Shown one piece after another: positions 1 to 6,122 of a stretch of 6,833 nt of DNA (its first letter is position 1; each line of letters starts with the position of its first letter). This stretch comes from an uncultured Eubacteriales bacterium (GTDB taxonomy: Bacteria > Bacillota > Clostridia > Christensenellales > UBA1242). Under the pieces are notes generated by a model that worked only from the letters and a program-made list of their open reading frames with translations, searched no databases and was not told where the DNA came from. The DNA lies in contig CARFEX010000045.1 in assembly GCA_948971535.1 (NCBI GenBank), positions 1 to 6,833 of the forward strand. Direction: 5' to 3'. The position numbers were made by a program, and so were the translations under genes.

Positions 1-2
1 GC

Positions 3-383
3 TCTTCATATCAGCTTGTAAAAACACTTATAAAAGGTAGTCATGTTAGCCTTTGTATTTCGCTTGTAGGAATACTTGTTTTTGCATTTATTTTAAAATT
101 TACTAATATTCCAGAAAGTGTAATTGCACCAGTAAATCAAGTAATTAAGGGATTAAGTGTATTTATCGGAGTATTTATTGGCCTTAAAAAGTCAAAAGAA
201 ATGGGACTTGTTAGCGGACTTTTGATAGGACTTGTTTATACAATTTTAGCATTCTTTGTGTTCAGTATTTTGGCTGGAAGTTTCGTATTTGATAGAACTT
301 TATTAAACGATATTATTTTTGGTGCAATCATGGGTTCAATCTGCGGAATAATCTGTGTTAATATCAAAAAATCTTCCAATTAA
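3..383 (+). CDS. TIGR04086/YrzE-like small membrane protein, 5' end cut by window edge
   Basis: The open frame enters from the left edge in phase at position 3 and ends with TAA at 381-383, giving 126 visible residues. No in-frame ATG lies before codon 67 (201-203), and the hydrophobic pattern begins well upstream of it. The true start is therefore outside the window, and 201 is not it. The visible protein has about four hydrophobic segments (roughly residues 14-31, 44-60, 67-89 and 100-117), separated by short loops with Lys or Asp, and ends in a short basic tail (IKKSSN). The size, four-helix layout and Gly-rich helices resemble the TIGR04086/YrzE family, which in Bacillota commonly lies between yajC and secDF; this gene sits directly upstream of secD. 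The biochemical role of that family is not known to me. The family call rests on pattern and neighbourhood, not on a search. Confidence 0.72.
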   Translation, partial: SSYQLVKTLIKGSHVSLCISLVGILVFAFILKFTNIPESVIAPVNQVIKGLSVFIGVFIGLKKSKEMGLVSGLLIGLVYTILAFFVFSILAGSFVFDRTLLNDIIFGAIMGSICGIICVNIKKSSN

Positions 384-396
384 ATTGCAATTTTGA

Positions 397-425
397 TTGA
401 CAGTTGTCCTTTATTTTTCTATAAT
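397..425 (+). promoter_or_regulatory. Consensus sigma-A promoter for secD-secF
   Basis: TTGACA at 397-402 and TATAAT at 420-425 are separated by exactly 17 bp. Both hexamers and the spacing match the housekeeping consensus perfectly. The expected start of transcription is near 432. The promoter begins 13 bp after the stop of the upstream membrane protein gene, so secDF can be transcribed independently of any yajC-side operon, although no terminator separates them and readthrough is possible. Confidence 0.85.
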
Positions 426-431
426 AAACAG

Positions 432-548
432 GTAAAGTAAATTTTCTTTTTAAAATTATAAAGAAAATATTATGAAAACAAAGTTTTCTGTCTATACTTT
501 TGTAGCAACAAGTTTGCAAATTATTTTAGAAAATTAAAGGGGAATTTA
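432..548 (+). promoter_or_regulatory. Untranslated leader of secD with small hairpins and a 21-codon open frame
   Basis: About 117 nt lie between the predicted transcription start and the secD ATG. Two inverted repeats are visible: a 9-bp AT-only stem (441-449 with 460-468) and a 6-bp stem with a 3-nt loop, GAAAAC/GTTTTC (474-479 with 483-488). A 21-codon frame runs from ATG 472 to TAA 535-537 (peptide starts MKTKFSVYTF) and ends directly at the secD Shine-Dalgarno (AGGGG, 538-542). It has only a weak ribosome-binding site (AAGAAAA). No terminator-like element is present, so any control here would act on translation. Whether the leader regulates at all is an inference. Confidence 0.35.
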
Positions 549-1961
549 ATGGCAAAAAGACGTTCTATTGCAAAGTTTGTAGTCGTTTCAATTTTTGTTG
601 TAATTGGTATTGTCTTATCAGTATGTTCTTTTCCTATTGTAGGAACTGATTACGTTTATAATGGTTTTGCAAATTCTATATCTCTCGGGCTTGACCTTTC
701 AGGTGGTTTGTCAGTGGTATATGATTGCGAACTAAATAGTTCAAACGGAGATTTAAACACTTCAATTGATGCAACAGTTCAAAGACTTCAAGAGATTTTG
801 TATCAAGAAAATTATCCAGAAGCTATCGTTAAAAGACAGGGCACTTCAAGAATACTTATAGAAGTTCCTTCAGCAAAGGAAAGCGATGATATTTTCACCT
901 TCCTTGAAAATCCAAAAACATTATCTTTAACACTTGAAAAGGCAAGTGCAACAACCAAACCAGAAGTATATATTTCAGGTGAGGATGTTACAGATGTTTT
1001 TGTTAGCTATAATAATGAAAAAGATAGCTATGGTGTTACTTTAAAGTTCACTTCAGAAGGTTCTGATAAATTCGCAAATTTAACTGAACTTGCATCAAAA
1101 AAGGAAAATAAAGAGATTTATATTTACTTAGGTGAGGTAGCAGGTGACCCTTGGAATACCGTTACTTGTGAAGAGAAAATTACAGGTGGTAGCACCTTTA
1201 TTTCAGGAGAGAGTATGGCTGACTATGACGGAGCAAAAGAATATGCTCTTGGAATAATGTCAGGAACATTCAATGTTAAATTGACACTTATTGAAAATAG
1301 TGTAATTTCAGCAACTCTTGGTAAGGAAGCTCTTAGACTAGGTATCATTGCAGGTGCTGTTGCGTTTATCTTGATTTTGGCAGTAATGTGGTGGAGATAT
1401 GGCGACCTAGGTCTTCTTGCAAATCTTTCACTTCTCGTATACATGATTCTTATGATGTTCTTCCTTCAAGCTATACCATTTATACAACTTACCTTGCCAG
1501 GTATTGCAGGTATAATACTGTCGCTGGGTATGGCAGTTGATGGAAATGTAATTATCTTTGAAAGAATTAGAGAAGAATATGCGTCTTCAAAGAAAATTCC
1601 ACTTGCTACAAAAGCAGGTTTCAAAAAAGCATTCTGGCCAATATTTGACTCTAATATAACAACTATTGTAACTTCACTTATCTTATATTTTCTTGGCACA
1701 GCAGCTATCAAAGGTTTTGCAATAACACTCCTTTTAGGTATCTTGCTTTCAATGTTTACATCGCTTGTAGTGACAAGGTTCTTTGTAAAATGGTATCTTC
1801 CACTAAATAGCACAAAGGCAAAAAGATTGCATCTTAAAGGGGAAGCAATTTCTGCTATTGGAGCTGAAAATGTTATAGCTAACGATGCTGTAACTGAAAA
1901 CAGTGAAGAAGAGAGTGAAGCATCATCTCAAACTATTGTTGGAGGTGAAACAAATGAATAA
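549..1961 (+). CDS. secD: Protein translocase subunit SecD
   Basis: This 470-residue protein is one half of the SecDF accessory complex. SecDF uses the transmembrane ion gradient to help pull preproteins out of the SecYEG channel on the outer side of the membrane. TM1 spans about residues 9-30 and is followed by the family motif GLDLSGG (47-53). A large extracytoplasmic region runs to about residue 260. Five further helices lie at roughly 264-281, 287-307, 313-336, 366-385 and 388-412. The TM4 block LPGIAGIILSLGMAVDGNV contains Asp331, equivalent to the ion-relay aspartate of the family (E. coli SecD Asp519), followed by IIFERIREE. The start is ATG 549 with AGGGG at 538-542 and a 6-nt spacer. 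The last 50 or so residues form a Glu/Ser-rich, probably disordered cytoplasmic tail. The secF ribosome-binding site lies inside the end of this gene, and the two genes overlap by 8 nt. Confidence 0.97.
   Translation: MAKRRSIAKFVVVSIFVVIGIVLSVCSFPIVGTDYVYNGFANSISLGLDLSGGLSVVYDCELNSSNGDLNTSIDATVQRLQEILYQENYPEAIVKRQGTSRILIEVPSAKESDDIFTFLENPKTLSLTLEKASATTKPEVYISGEDVTDVFVSYNNEKDSYGVTLKFTSEGSDKFANLTELASKKENKEIYIYLGEVAGDPWNTVTCEEKITGGSTFISGESMADYDGAKEYALGIMSGTFNVKLTLIENSVISATLGKEALRLGIIAGAVAFILILAVMWWRYGDLGLLANLSLLVYMILMMFFLQAIPFIQLTLPGIAGIILSLGMAVDGNVIIFERIREEYASSKKIPLATKAGFKKAFWPIFDSNITTIVTSLILYFLGTAAIKGFAITLLLGILLSMFTSLVVTRFFVKWYLPLNSTKAKRLHLKGEAISAIGAENVIANDAVTENSEEESEASSQTIVGGETNE
1941..1945 (+). 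promoter_or_regulatory. Ribosome-binding site that fixes the secF start
   Basis: GGAGG sits 8 nt before ATG 1954, within the last codons of secD. It supports starting secF at 1954 rather than at the in-frame ATG 1903, which would add 17 residues (KKRVKHHLKL...) read from the secD tail sequence. Confidence 0.85.
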
Positions 1962-3033
1962 TAAATTTAAAAAACTTAAAACATTCTCAGTAGATGCTAT
2001 AGTTCGCAAATCAAAATTTGATTATTGCAAAAATTTAAAATGGTTTCTTATAGCTCCGATTGTAATATTATTAGTAGGGATAATTCTACTTTGCACAGTT
2101 GGATTTAATCTTGGTATCGACTTTACAGGCGGTAGCAAAATGACCATTTATGCAAACAATCAAGGACTTATAACAACCGAAAATGCTAAGCAGTATGATG
2201 TCAATAATGCCTCAGATTATCAAGAAATGAAGGATAAAATAAACAAAATTCTTGCAGAAGAGGGTCTTTCTATTGATATATATAGAACTACAACTGTTAC
2301 ATTAGATGATTTAGGTGTAACTGACGGGCAAGGTGTACAAATACAATATCAAAATAAAACTGGTCAAAATGGTACTGAAATAGCTGAAACTAATAAAAGA
2401 ATACGTGAAAAACTTCAAGAAGAATTTGGATATGTCAACAATGGCATAGGTGAAGATTATAGTTTAGCTGTATCTGCACCAGAAGTTGTAACTGCAACCG
2501 CAAGTAGTGAACTACTTATGAACGCATTTATTGCTATGGTAGTTGCAATAGCATTCATTCTTATTTATGTTGCATTTAGATTTGAATTAACAAGCGGTTT
2601 AGCATCAATACTTGCGCTATTCCATGACCTTTGTATTATGACAAGCCTTGTTCTTATCTTTAGAATTCAAATCAATAGTTCATTTGTGGCTGCACTGGTA
2701 ACAATTTTAGGATATTCAATCAATAATACAATTATAATATTCGATAGAATACGTGAAAATGCAAAAAGTGGAAAATATGATAAAGCATCAAATGTTCAAC
2801 TTGCAAATAATTCTGTAAAAGAAACAATGACTCGTTCGGTTTTCACAACCTTAACAACTTTAGTCACAATCGCAATGGTTGCAATTATAGGAGTTAGTGA
2901 TATTCGTCAGTTTGCGGTTCCAATTATTATTGGAATTGTGGCAGGTTTCTATTCTTCGGTATTTATAACACCGGGTCTTTGGGCAATAGCTTATAAACCT
3001 AAAAAGAAGAAAAAATCTACAGTCAAAGCATAA
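1954..3033 (+). CDS. secF: Protein translocase subunit SecF
   Basis: This 359-residue protein is the partner of SecD in the SecDF translocation motor. The sequence shows TM1 (about 29-48), the FNLGIDFTGG motif (51-60), an extracytoplasmic domain to about residue 186, then five helices (about 189-206, 212-236, 244-265, 297-313 and 318-346) and a Lys-rich end (KPKKKKK). The TM4 signature reads GYSINNTIIIFDRIREN (253-269), clearly SecF. However, Asn258 (codon AAT, 2725-2727) occupies the place of the usual Asp (E. coli SecF Asp213). The companion arginine (E. coli Arg247) appears to be Arg294 in TMTRSVFTT. The start at 1954 is chosen for its GGAGG; it overlaps the secD stop as ATGAATAA, implying translational coupling and equal dosage. 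It ends just before a strong terminator. Confidence 0.96.
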   Translation: MNNKFKKLKTFSVDAIVRKSKFDYCKNLKWFLIAPIVILLVGIILLCTVGFNLGIDFTGGSKMTIYANNQGLITTENAKQYDVNNASDYQEMKDKINKILAEEGLSIDIYRTTTVTLDDLGVTDGQGVQIQYQNKTGQNGTEIAETNKRIREKLQEEFGYVNNGIGEDYSLAVSAPEVVTATASSELLMNAFIAMVVAIAFILIYVAFRFELTSGLASILALFHDLCIMTSLVLIFRIQINSSFVAALVTILGYSINNTIIIFDRIRENAKSGKYDKASNVQLANNSVKETMTRSVFTTLTTLVTIAMVAIIGVSDIRQFAVPIIIGIVAGFYSSVFITPGLWAIAYKPKKKKKSTVKA

Positions 3034-3041
3034 TCAATAAC

Positions 3042-3076
3042 AAAAAATCATCACTATTTTTAGTGGTGATTTTTTT
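3042..3076. terminator. Bidirectional intrinsic terminator between secF and the ABC exporter
   Basis: The arms AATCATCACTA (3046-3056) and TAGTGGTGATT (3061-3071) pair over 11 bp with one G-U and a TTTT loop. The + strand stem is followed by T's to 3076. On the - strand the A-run at 3042-3047 becomes the T-tract. It therefore serves both convergent genes, 8 nt after the secF stop and 14 nt beyond the exporter stop. Confidence 0.92.
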
Positions 3077-3089
3077 GTAACATTTTTAA

Positions 3090-4853
3090 TTATATATCTT
3101 CGGTTTTATATAGTTTTTTGTATTCCTCACAATTTTTCATTAGAGCTTTGTGTTTTCCTTCTGTTAAAACACTACCATTTTTAATGAAGATAATCTTGTC
3201 AGCATCTTGAATGGTTGATAGCCTGTGCGCAACTATTACAATAGTTTTTTCTCCACCAAGATTTGCAATAACATTTTTAATCCTTGCTTGGTTTTCATTG
3301 TCAAGTGAGCTTGTTGCTTCGTCAAACAAAATGATAGGGGTATTTCTTAATAAAGCTCTTGCAATAGCCAATCTTTGTTTCTGTCCACCAGATAAAATAA
3401 TTCCATTTTCGCCCAAAATTGTATCATAGCCTTTTTCTTGCTGAATGATAAAATCATGAATTTGTGCTTTTTTGCATACATCTTCAATTTCATCATCACT
3501 GGCTTCTGGCTTAACAAGTTTAAGATTTTCTTTAAATGAAAAATTAAATATGTAAGGGTCTTGAGGAACAATTGAAATATTGTTTCTAATGGAGTCTTTG
3601 TCAAGAGTGGATAATTCTTTGTCATTCAAATATATTCCACCACTATTTATATCATACATTTTTGATAAAAGCTTTATTAGAGTACTTTTTCCCTCACCAC
3701 TTTCACCAACGATTCCGACCGTTGTATTAGGTTTAATTTTAAACGAAAGATTATTTAAAATTTGTTTTGATTCATTATAACTAAAATTTACATTTCTAAA
3801 TTCAATAGATTTAGGTGAGGTAGTGTTAAGTGTTTCTTTTCCAAATTCTTCAAATCCAAACTCGGTATTTTCAAGTATTCTATTTATGCGTTCGCTTGAA
3901 AGTTCAGCCTCTTTAAGTTGTTCTTTTATTGAAACTAGCCATGTCATAACCATTGATACTTGACCTTTAAACATATACATAGTTAGTGCGCTAACAGGGT
4001 CAATATTATTGATTGTAACAAGATAAATCGTCAATGCAATAAATCCAAATTCCATAAGATAGGTCATCCAATTTATTCCAACTCTATAGAAATAAAGATT
4101 TCTTGATGTTTTGTATTCATATTTTTTTATATCATCATTTATATCAGCAGATTTATTAATTATTGCATTGCCTAAATTTAAAGATTTTACATCACGTATA
4201 CCTTTTACAATCTCTCCAACAATAGCGGTGCTTTTTTCATTTTTTTCACGTACTGTTTTACGTCTTTTGTATCCATACTTAATTCTAAAGTTATTCATTA
4301 CAAAAACAATAATCATTTGTCCGACCAAATAAAGTGCTAGCCAAGGATTGAGGATGAATACATAACCCAAAAATCCTAACTTTGCAAAAAATGATGTGAA
4401 AATATCCACTAATTGATTTATTGCAAAAGAGAGTTTGCTTGTGTCGTTATTTATTGTTTGAATAAACATTCCGCTGTTAGATTTGTCGTAACCCTTTGAT
4501 TTTATTCTGATAGACTGCTTGATTAAGGATTGTTGAAGGTCAAATTTTACATTGTTTTCAATTTTTGAGGCTACAAATCCCCAGCCAAAGAGATAAAACA
4601 GTTCTCTTCCAACTTGCACAACTAAAAGTAAAATTGCATTAAACAAAAGCGCGTCAGGATTAAAAATAGAAATTGAATTTACAACATTTGCAGTAAAAAT
4701 AGGTGTAACCGTACCACAAACTGCAGCGATTATGCTAGTTAAAGCAAGAAATATAATCATACCTTTATATGCGCCAAAATATTTGAGAAGTTTTCTAAAA
4801 TTTTTATAACCTTTAACTTTAACTTTTTCATTATCTTGTTTTTTCTTTTTCAT
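3090..4853 (-). CDS. ABC exporter with fused membrane and ATP-binding domains
   Basis: This 587-residue half-transporter should act as a dimer, exporting a substrate across the cytoplasmic membrane with ATP. A Lys-rich N-terminus leads into six predicted helices (about 31-53, 67-92, 148-168, 169-188, 262-283 and 289-308), then a complete ATPase domain: Walker A GESGEGKST (383-391), Q-loop Gln431 in VPQDPY, signature LSGGQ (487-491), Walker B ending Asp511 with catalytic Glu512, D-loop SSLD and H-loop His543. Every catalytic residue is present, so a homodimer could be active. Length and order match the MsbA/LmrA/BmrA-type exporters; the substrate (drug, lipid or peptide) cannot be read from sequence. 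I start it at ATG 4853, with AAAAAGGA 6 nt upstream, rather than at TTG 4859, which touches the Shine-Dalgarno. It is monocistronic and lacks a partner gene in the window. Its promoter holds a C9 tract. Confidence 0.93.
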   Translation of the reverse strand: MKKKKQDNEKVKVKGYKNFRKLLKYFGAYKGMIIFLALTSIIAAVCGTVTPIFTANVVNSISIFNPDALLFNAILLLVVQVGRELFYLFGWGFVASKIENNVKFDLQQSLIKQSIRIKSKGYDKSNSGMFIQTINNDTSKLSFAINQLVDIFTSFFAKLGFLGYVFILNPWLALYLVGQMIIVFVMNNFRIKYGYKRRKTVREKNEKSTAIVGEIVKGIRDVKSLNLGNAIINKSADINDDIKKYEYKTSRNLYFYRVGINWMTYLMEFGFIALTIYLVTINNIDPVSALTMYMFKGQVSMVMTWLVSIKEQLKEAELSSERINRILENTEFGFEEFGKETLNTTSPKSIEFRNVNFSYNESKQILNNLSFKIKPNTTVGIVGESGEGKSTLIKLLSKMYDINSGGIYLNDKELSTLDKDSIRNNISIVPQDPYIFNFSFKENLKLVKPEASDDEIEDVCKKAQIHDFIIQQEKGYDTILGENGIILSGGQKQRLAIARALLRNTPIILFDEATSSLDNENQARIKNVIANLGGEKTIVIVAHRLSTIQDADKIIFIKNGSVLTEGKHKALMKNCEEYKKLYKTEDI

Positions 4854-4859
4854 TTCCAA

Positions 4860-4867
4860 TCCTTTTT
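4860..4867 (-). promoter_or_regulatory. Ribosome-binding site that fixes the ABC exporter start
   Basis: Read on the - strand, AAAAAGGA ends 6 nt before ATG 4853-4851. The in-frame TTG at 4859-4857 immediately abuts this site with no spacer, so it is a poor start. Confidence 0.75.
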
Positions 4868-4877
4868 AAACGCTTTT

Positions 4878-4905
4878 ACTATATCATAAGGGGGGGGGAG
4901 GTCAA
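4878..4905 (-). promoter_or_regulatory. ABC exporter promoter with a C9 tract in its spacer
   Basis: On the - strand the -35 is TTGACC (4905-4900) and the -10 is TATAGT (4883-4878); each matches five of six consensus bases. The 16-bp spacer consists of T, nine C's and TTATGA. Transcription should start near 4871, leaving a short leader of about 17 nt before the ATG. An alternative -10, TATGAT (4888-4883), lies only 11 bp from the -35 and is too close to work with it. Confidence 0.7.
4890..4898. repeat. Homopolymer of nine G (nine C on the - strand)
   Basis: An uninterrupted run of nine G lies in an otherwise strongly AT-rich intergenic region, and no comparable G or C run occurs elsewhere in the window. 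It falls wholly inside the -35/-10 spacer of the exporter promoter. Tracts of this kind are prone to slipped-strand length change. Confidence 0.9.
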
Positions 4906-4929
4906 GACTTTTCGCTAAGTTAAATTAAG

Positions 4930-4959
4930 TTTTTTTTAAATATTTTTTTACTAAAAAAA
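4930..4959 (+). other. Phased T/A tracts upstream of the rpsB promoter
   Basis: Three homopolymer tracts, T8 (4930-4937), T7 (4943-4949) and A7 (4953-4959), have centres about 10-12 bp apart, near helical phase. The last two form a 17-bp palindrome centred on C4951. Such sequence is expected to be curved. It could act as an upstream activating element for rpsB or insulate the divergent promoters. The function is inferred only from composition and position. Confidence 0.3.
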
Positions 4960-4995
4960 CGTTTGACAAACTAACAAATTTTTGCTGATTTTCGC

Positions 4996-5023
4996 TTGAT
5001 TTTTTTTGTTTTCATGCTATAAT
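4996..5023 (+). promoter_or_regulatory. Extended -10 promoter for rpsB-tsf
   Basis: A perfect TATAAT (5018-5023) is preceded by TGC (5015-5017), the extended -10 motif. A partial -35, TTGATT (4996-5001), lies 16 bp upstream. The predicted start is near 5030, giving a leader of about 165 nt. The dyad AATGACAAAGTCATT (5021-5035) overlaps the end of the -10 and the start site, where a repressor would act. Confidence 0.75.
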
Positions 5024-5029
5024 GACAAA

Positions 5030-5195
5030 GTCATTGAAGACAAATTTGCACCCAATATCAAATTTAGTCGCCGTTGCCAAAAATAGTTGCAAGACAAAAC
5101 GATACCGCTTGCATCTTAAAGAGATACACTCTGTGGTTGCGACTAGAGCAATGAAAGATTTGGGGAAGAATAAAAACAAAAAGGAGGAAAATTAA
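5030..5195 (+). ncRNA. Candidate structured leader of rpsB
   Basis: The leader is less AT-rich than the DNA around it. Its main possible stem pairs TTTAGTCGC (5063-5071) with GCGACTAGA (5139-5147): nine pairs, one G-U. It encloses TGCAAG/CTTGCA (5088-5093 with 5108-5113) and a small AGAG/CTCT hairpin (5120-5123 with 5129-5132), giving a three-way-junction-like fold. Alternative pairing of TTGCA (5045-5049) with TGCAA (5088-5092) is possible. Many ribosomal protein operons are controlled by the protein binding its own leader; that this one binds S2 is an inference, and I do not recognise the fold as a known family. The end carries the rpsB Shine-Dalgarno AAGGAGG (5181-5187). Confidence 0.35.
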
Positions 5196-6074
5196 ATGTC
5201 AGTTATTTCAATGAAACAACTCTTAGAGGCAGGTGTTCATTTCGGTCACCAAACTAGAAAGTGGAACCCTAAGATGAAAAAGTATATCTTTACAGCAAGA
5301 AACGATATTCATATCATCAACCTCGAAGATACTTCTGTGCAAGTAGATAAAGCATACCTTTTCGTACGTGATATCGTTGCATCAGGTAAAAATGTTCTCT
5401 TTGTAGGAACAAAAAAACAAGCTCAAGAAGCTGTGAAGGAAGAAGCTGAAAGATGCGGTATGTATTATGTTAATACTCGTTGGCTCGGTGGATGCCTTAC
5501 AAACTTTAAGACAATCAAGTCTAGAATTGAACGTCTTAACAAACTTAATCAAATGGAAAAGGTTGGTGAATTTGACCTTCTTCCAAAAAAGGAAGTTACT
5601 CTTTTAAAACAAGAACGTGATAAACTTGAAAAAAATATCGGCGGTATCAAAGAAATGAGAGAACTCCCAGGACTTGTATTTGTTGTAGACCCATCTTGTG
5701 AACACATTTGCGTTCATGAATGTAAAACTCTTGGTATACCAATGGTAGGTCTTGTTGATACAAATGGTAACCCAGATGGTATCGATTATGTTATTCCTGG
5801 AAATGACGATGCAATTCGCTCAGTAAAACTTATTGCTGGAGCTATGGCTGATGCAGTTATCGAAGCTAGAGAAGGTGTTTCTATGAAGAAAGAAGATAAT
5901 TCTGAAGAAGAAGTTATCGACCTTGAAAAAGCTCTTGCAGAAACAAAACCAAATCTTGAAATTGCAGAAGCAGGCGAAGAAAAGAAATCAAAGAAACCTG
6001 CAAAGAAAAAACCAGTAGCAAAAAAGAAAGAAGTTAAAGCTGAAGAAAAAACAGAAACTACTGAAACTAAGTAA
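5196..6074 (+). CDS. rpsB: 30S ribosomal protein S2 (uS2) with long charged C-terminal tail
   Basis: S2 binds the 30S subunit late in assembly, near the head-body junction, and is needed for S1 docking and translation initiation where S1 exists. The 292-residue product opens with the conserved block MKQLLEAGVHFGHQTRKWNPKM (from residue 6). It carries the family signature TRWLGGCLTNF (94-104) and the block PGLVFVVDP...IPMVGLVDTN, ending the core near residue 228. The remaining 64 or so residues are an extension, first Glu/Asp-rich and then Lys/Ala/Pro-rich (KKPAKKKPVAKKK), making the protein longer than the usual 225-260. The start at 5196 has an ideal AAGGAGG with an 8-nt spacer. Two stop codons (TAA TAA, 6072-6077) end it. 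tsf follows after a 48-nt gap with no terminator, the standard rpsB-tsf operon. Confidence 0.98.
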   Translation: MSVISMKQLLEAGVHFGHQTRKWNPKMKKYIFTARNDIHIINLEDTSVQVDKAYLFVRDIVASGKNVLFVGTKKQAQEAVKEEAERCGMYYVNTRWLGGCLTNFKTIKSRIERLNKLNQMEKVGEFDLLPKKEVTLLKQERDKLEKNIGGIKEMRELPGLVFVVDPSCEHICVHECKTLGIPMVGLVDTNGNPDGIDYVIPGNDDAIRSVKLIAGAMADAVIEAREGVSMKKEDNSEEEVIDLEKALAETKPNLEIAEAGEEKKSKKPAKKKPVAKKKEVKAEEKTETTETK

Positions 6075-6122
6075 TAAAGTTTAAAAAGGAAATAAATTCC
6101 AAAAAATAAAAGGAGAATAATT

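Noticed and set aside
1223..1813. Open frames antisense to secD
   Set aside because: They are shadows of a clearly coding strand, with no ribosome-binding sites or recognisable protein features.
1903..1953. Earlier in-frame ATG for secF at 1903
   Set aside because: It has no Shine-Dalgarno, lies deep inside secD, and adds a basic extension not typical of SecF; ATG 1954 has GGAGG at ideal spacing.
4854..4859. TTG start of the ABC exporter at 4859
   Set aside because: It directly abuts the AAAAAGGA ribosome-binding site with no spacer; ATG 4853 has the proper 6-nt spacing.
4963..4968. Perfect TTGACA as a second rpsB promoter
   Set aside because: No acceptable -10 lies 16-18 bp downstream (the best is TGATTT); kept only as a possible weak promoter.
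5101..5113. T-box-like GATACCGC in the rpsB leader
   Set aside because: It lacks the full T-box core and the antiterminator/terminator pair, and rpsB is not a usual T-box target.
5022..5195. 57-codon open frame (MTKSLKTNLH...) ending right before the rpsB ATG
   Set aside because: Its ATG lies within the -10 region of the rpsB promoter, upstream of the predicted transcript start. It has no ribosome-binding site, and its last codons are the rpsB Shine-Dalgarno. It is better read as an untranslated leader that happens to lack stops, although the lack of stops is slightly unusual.
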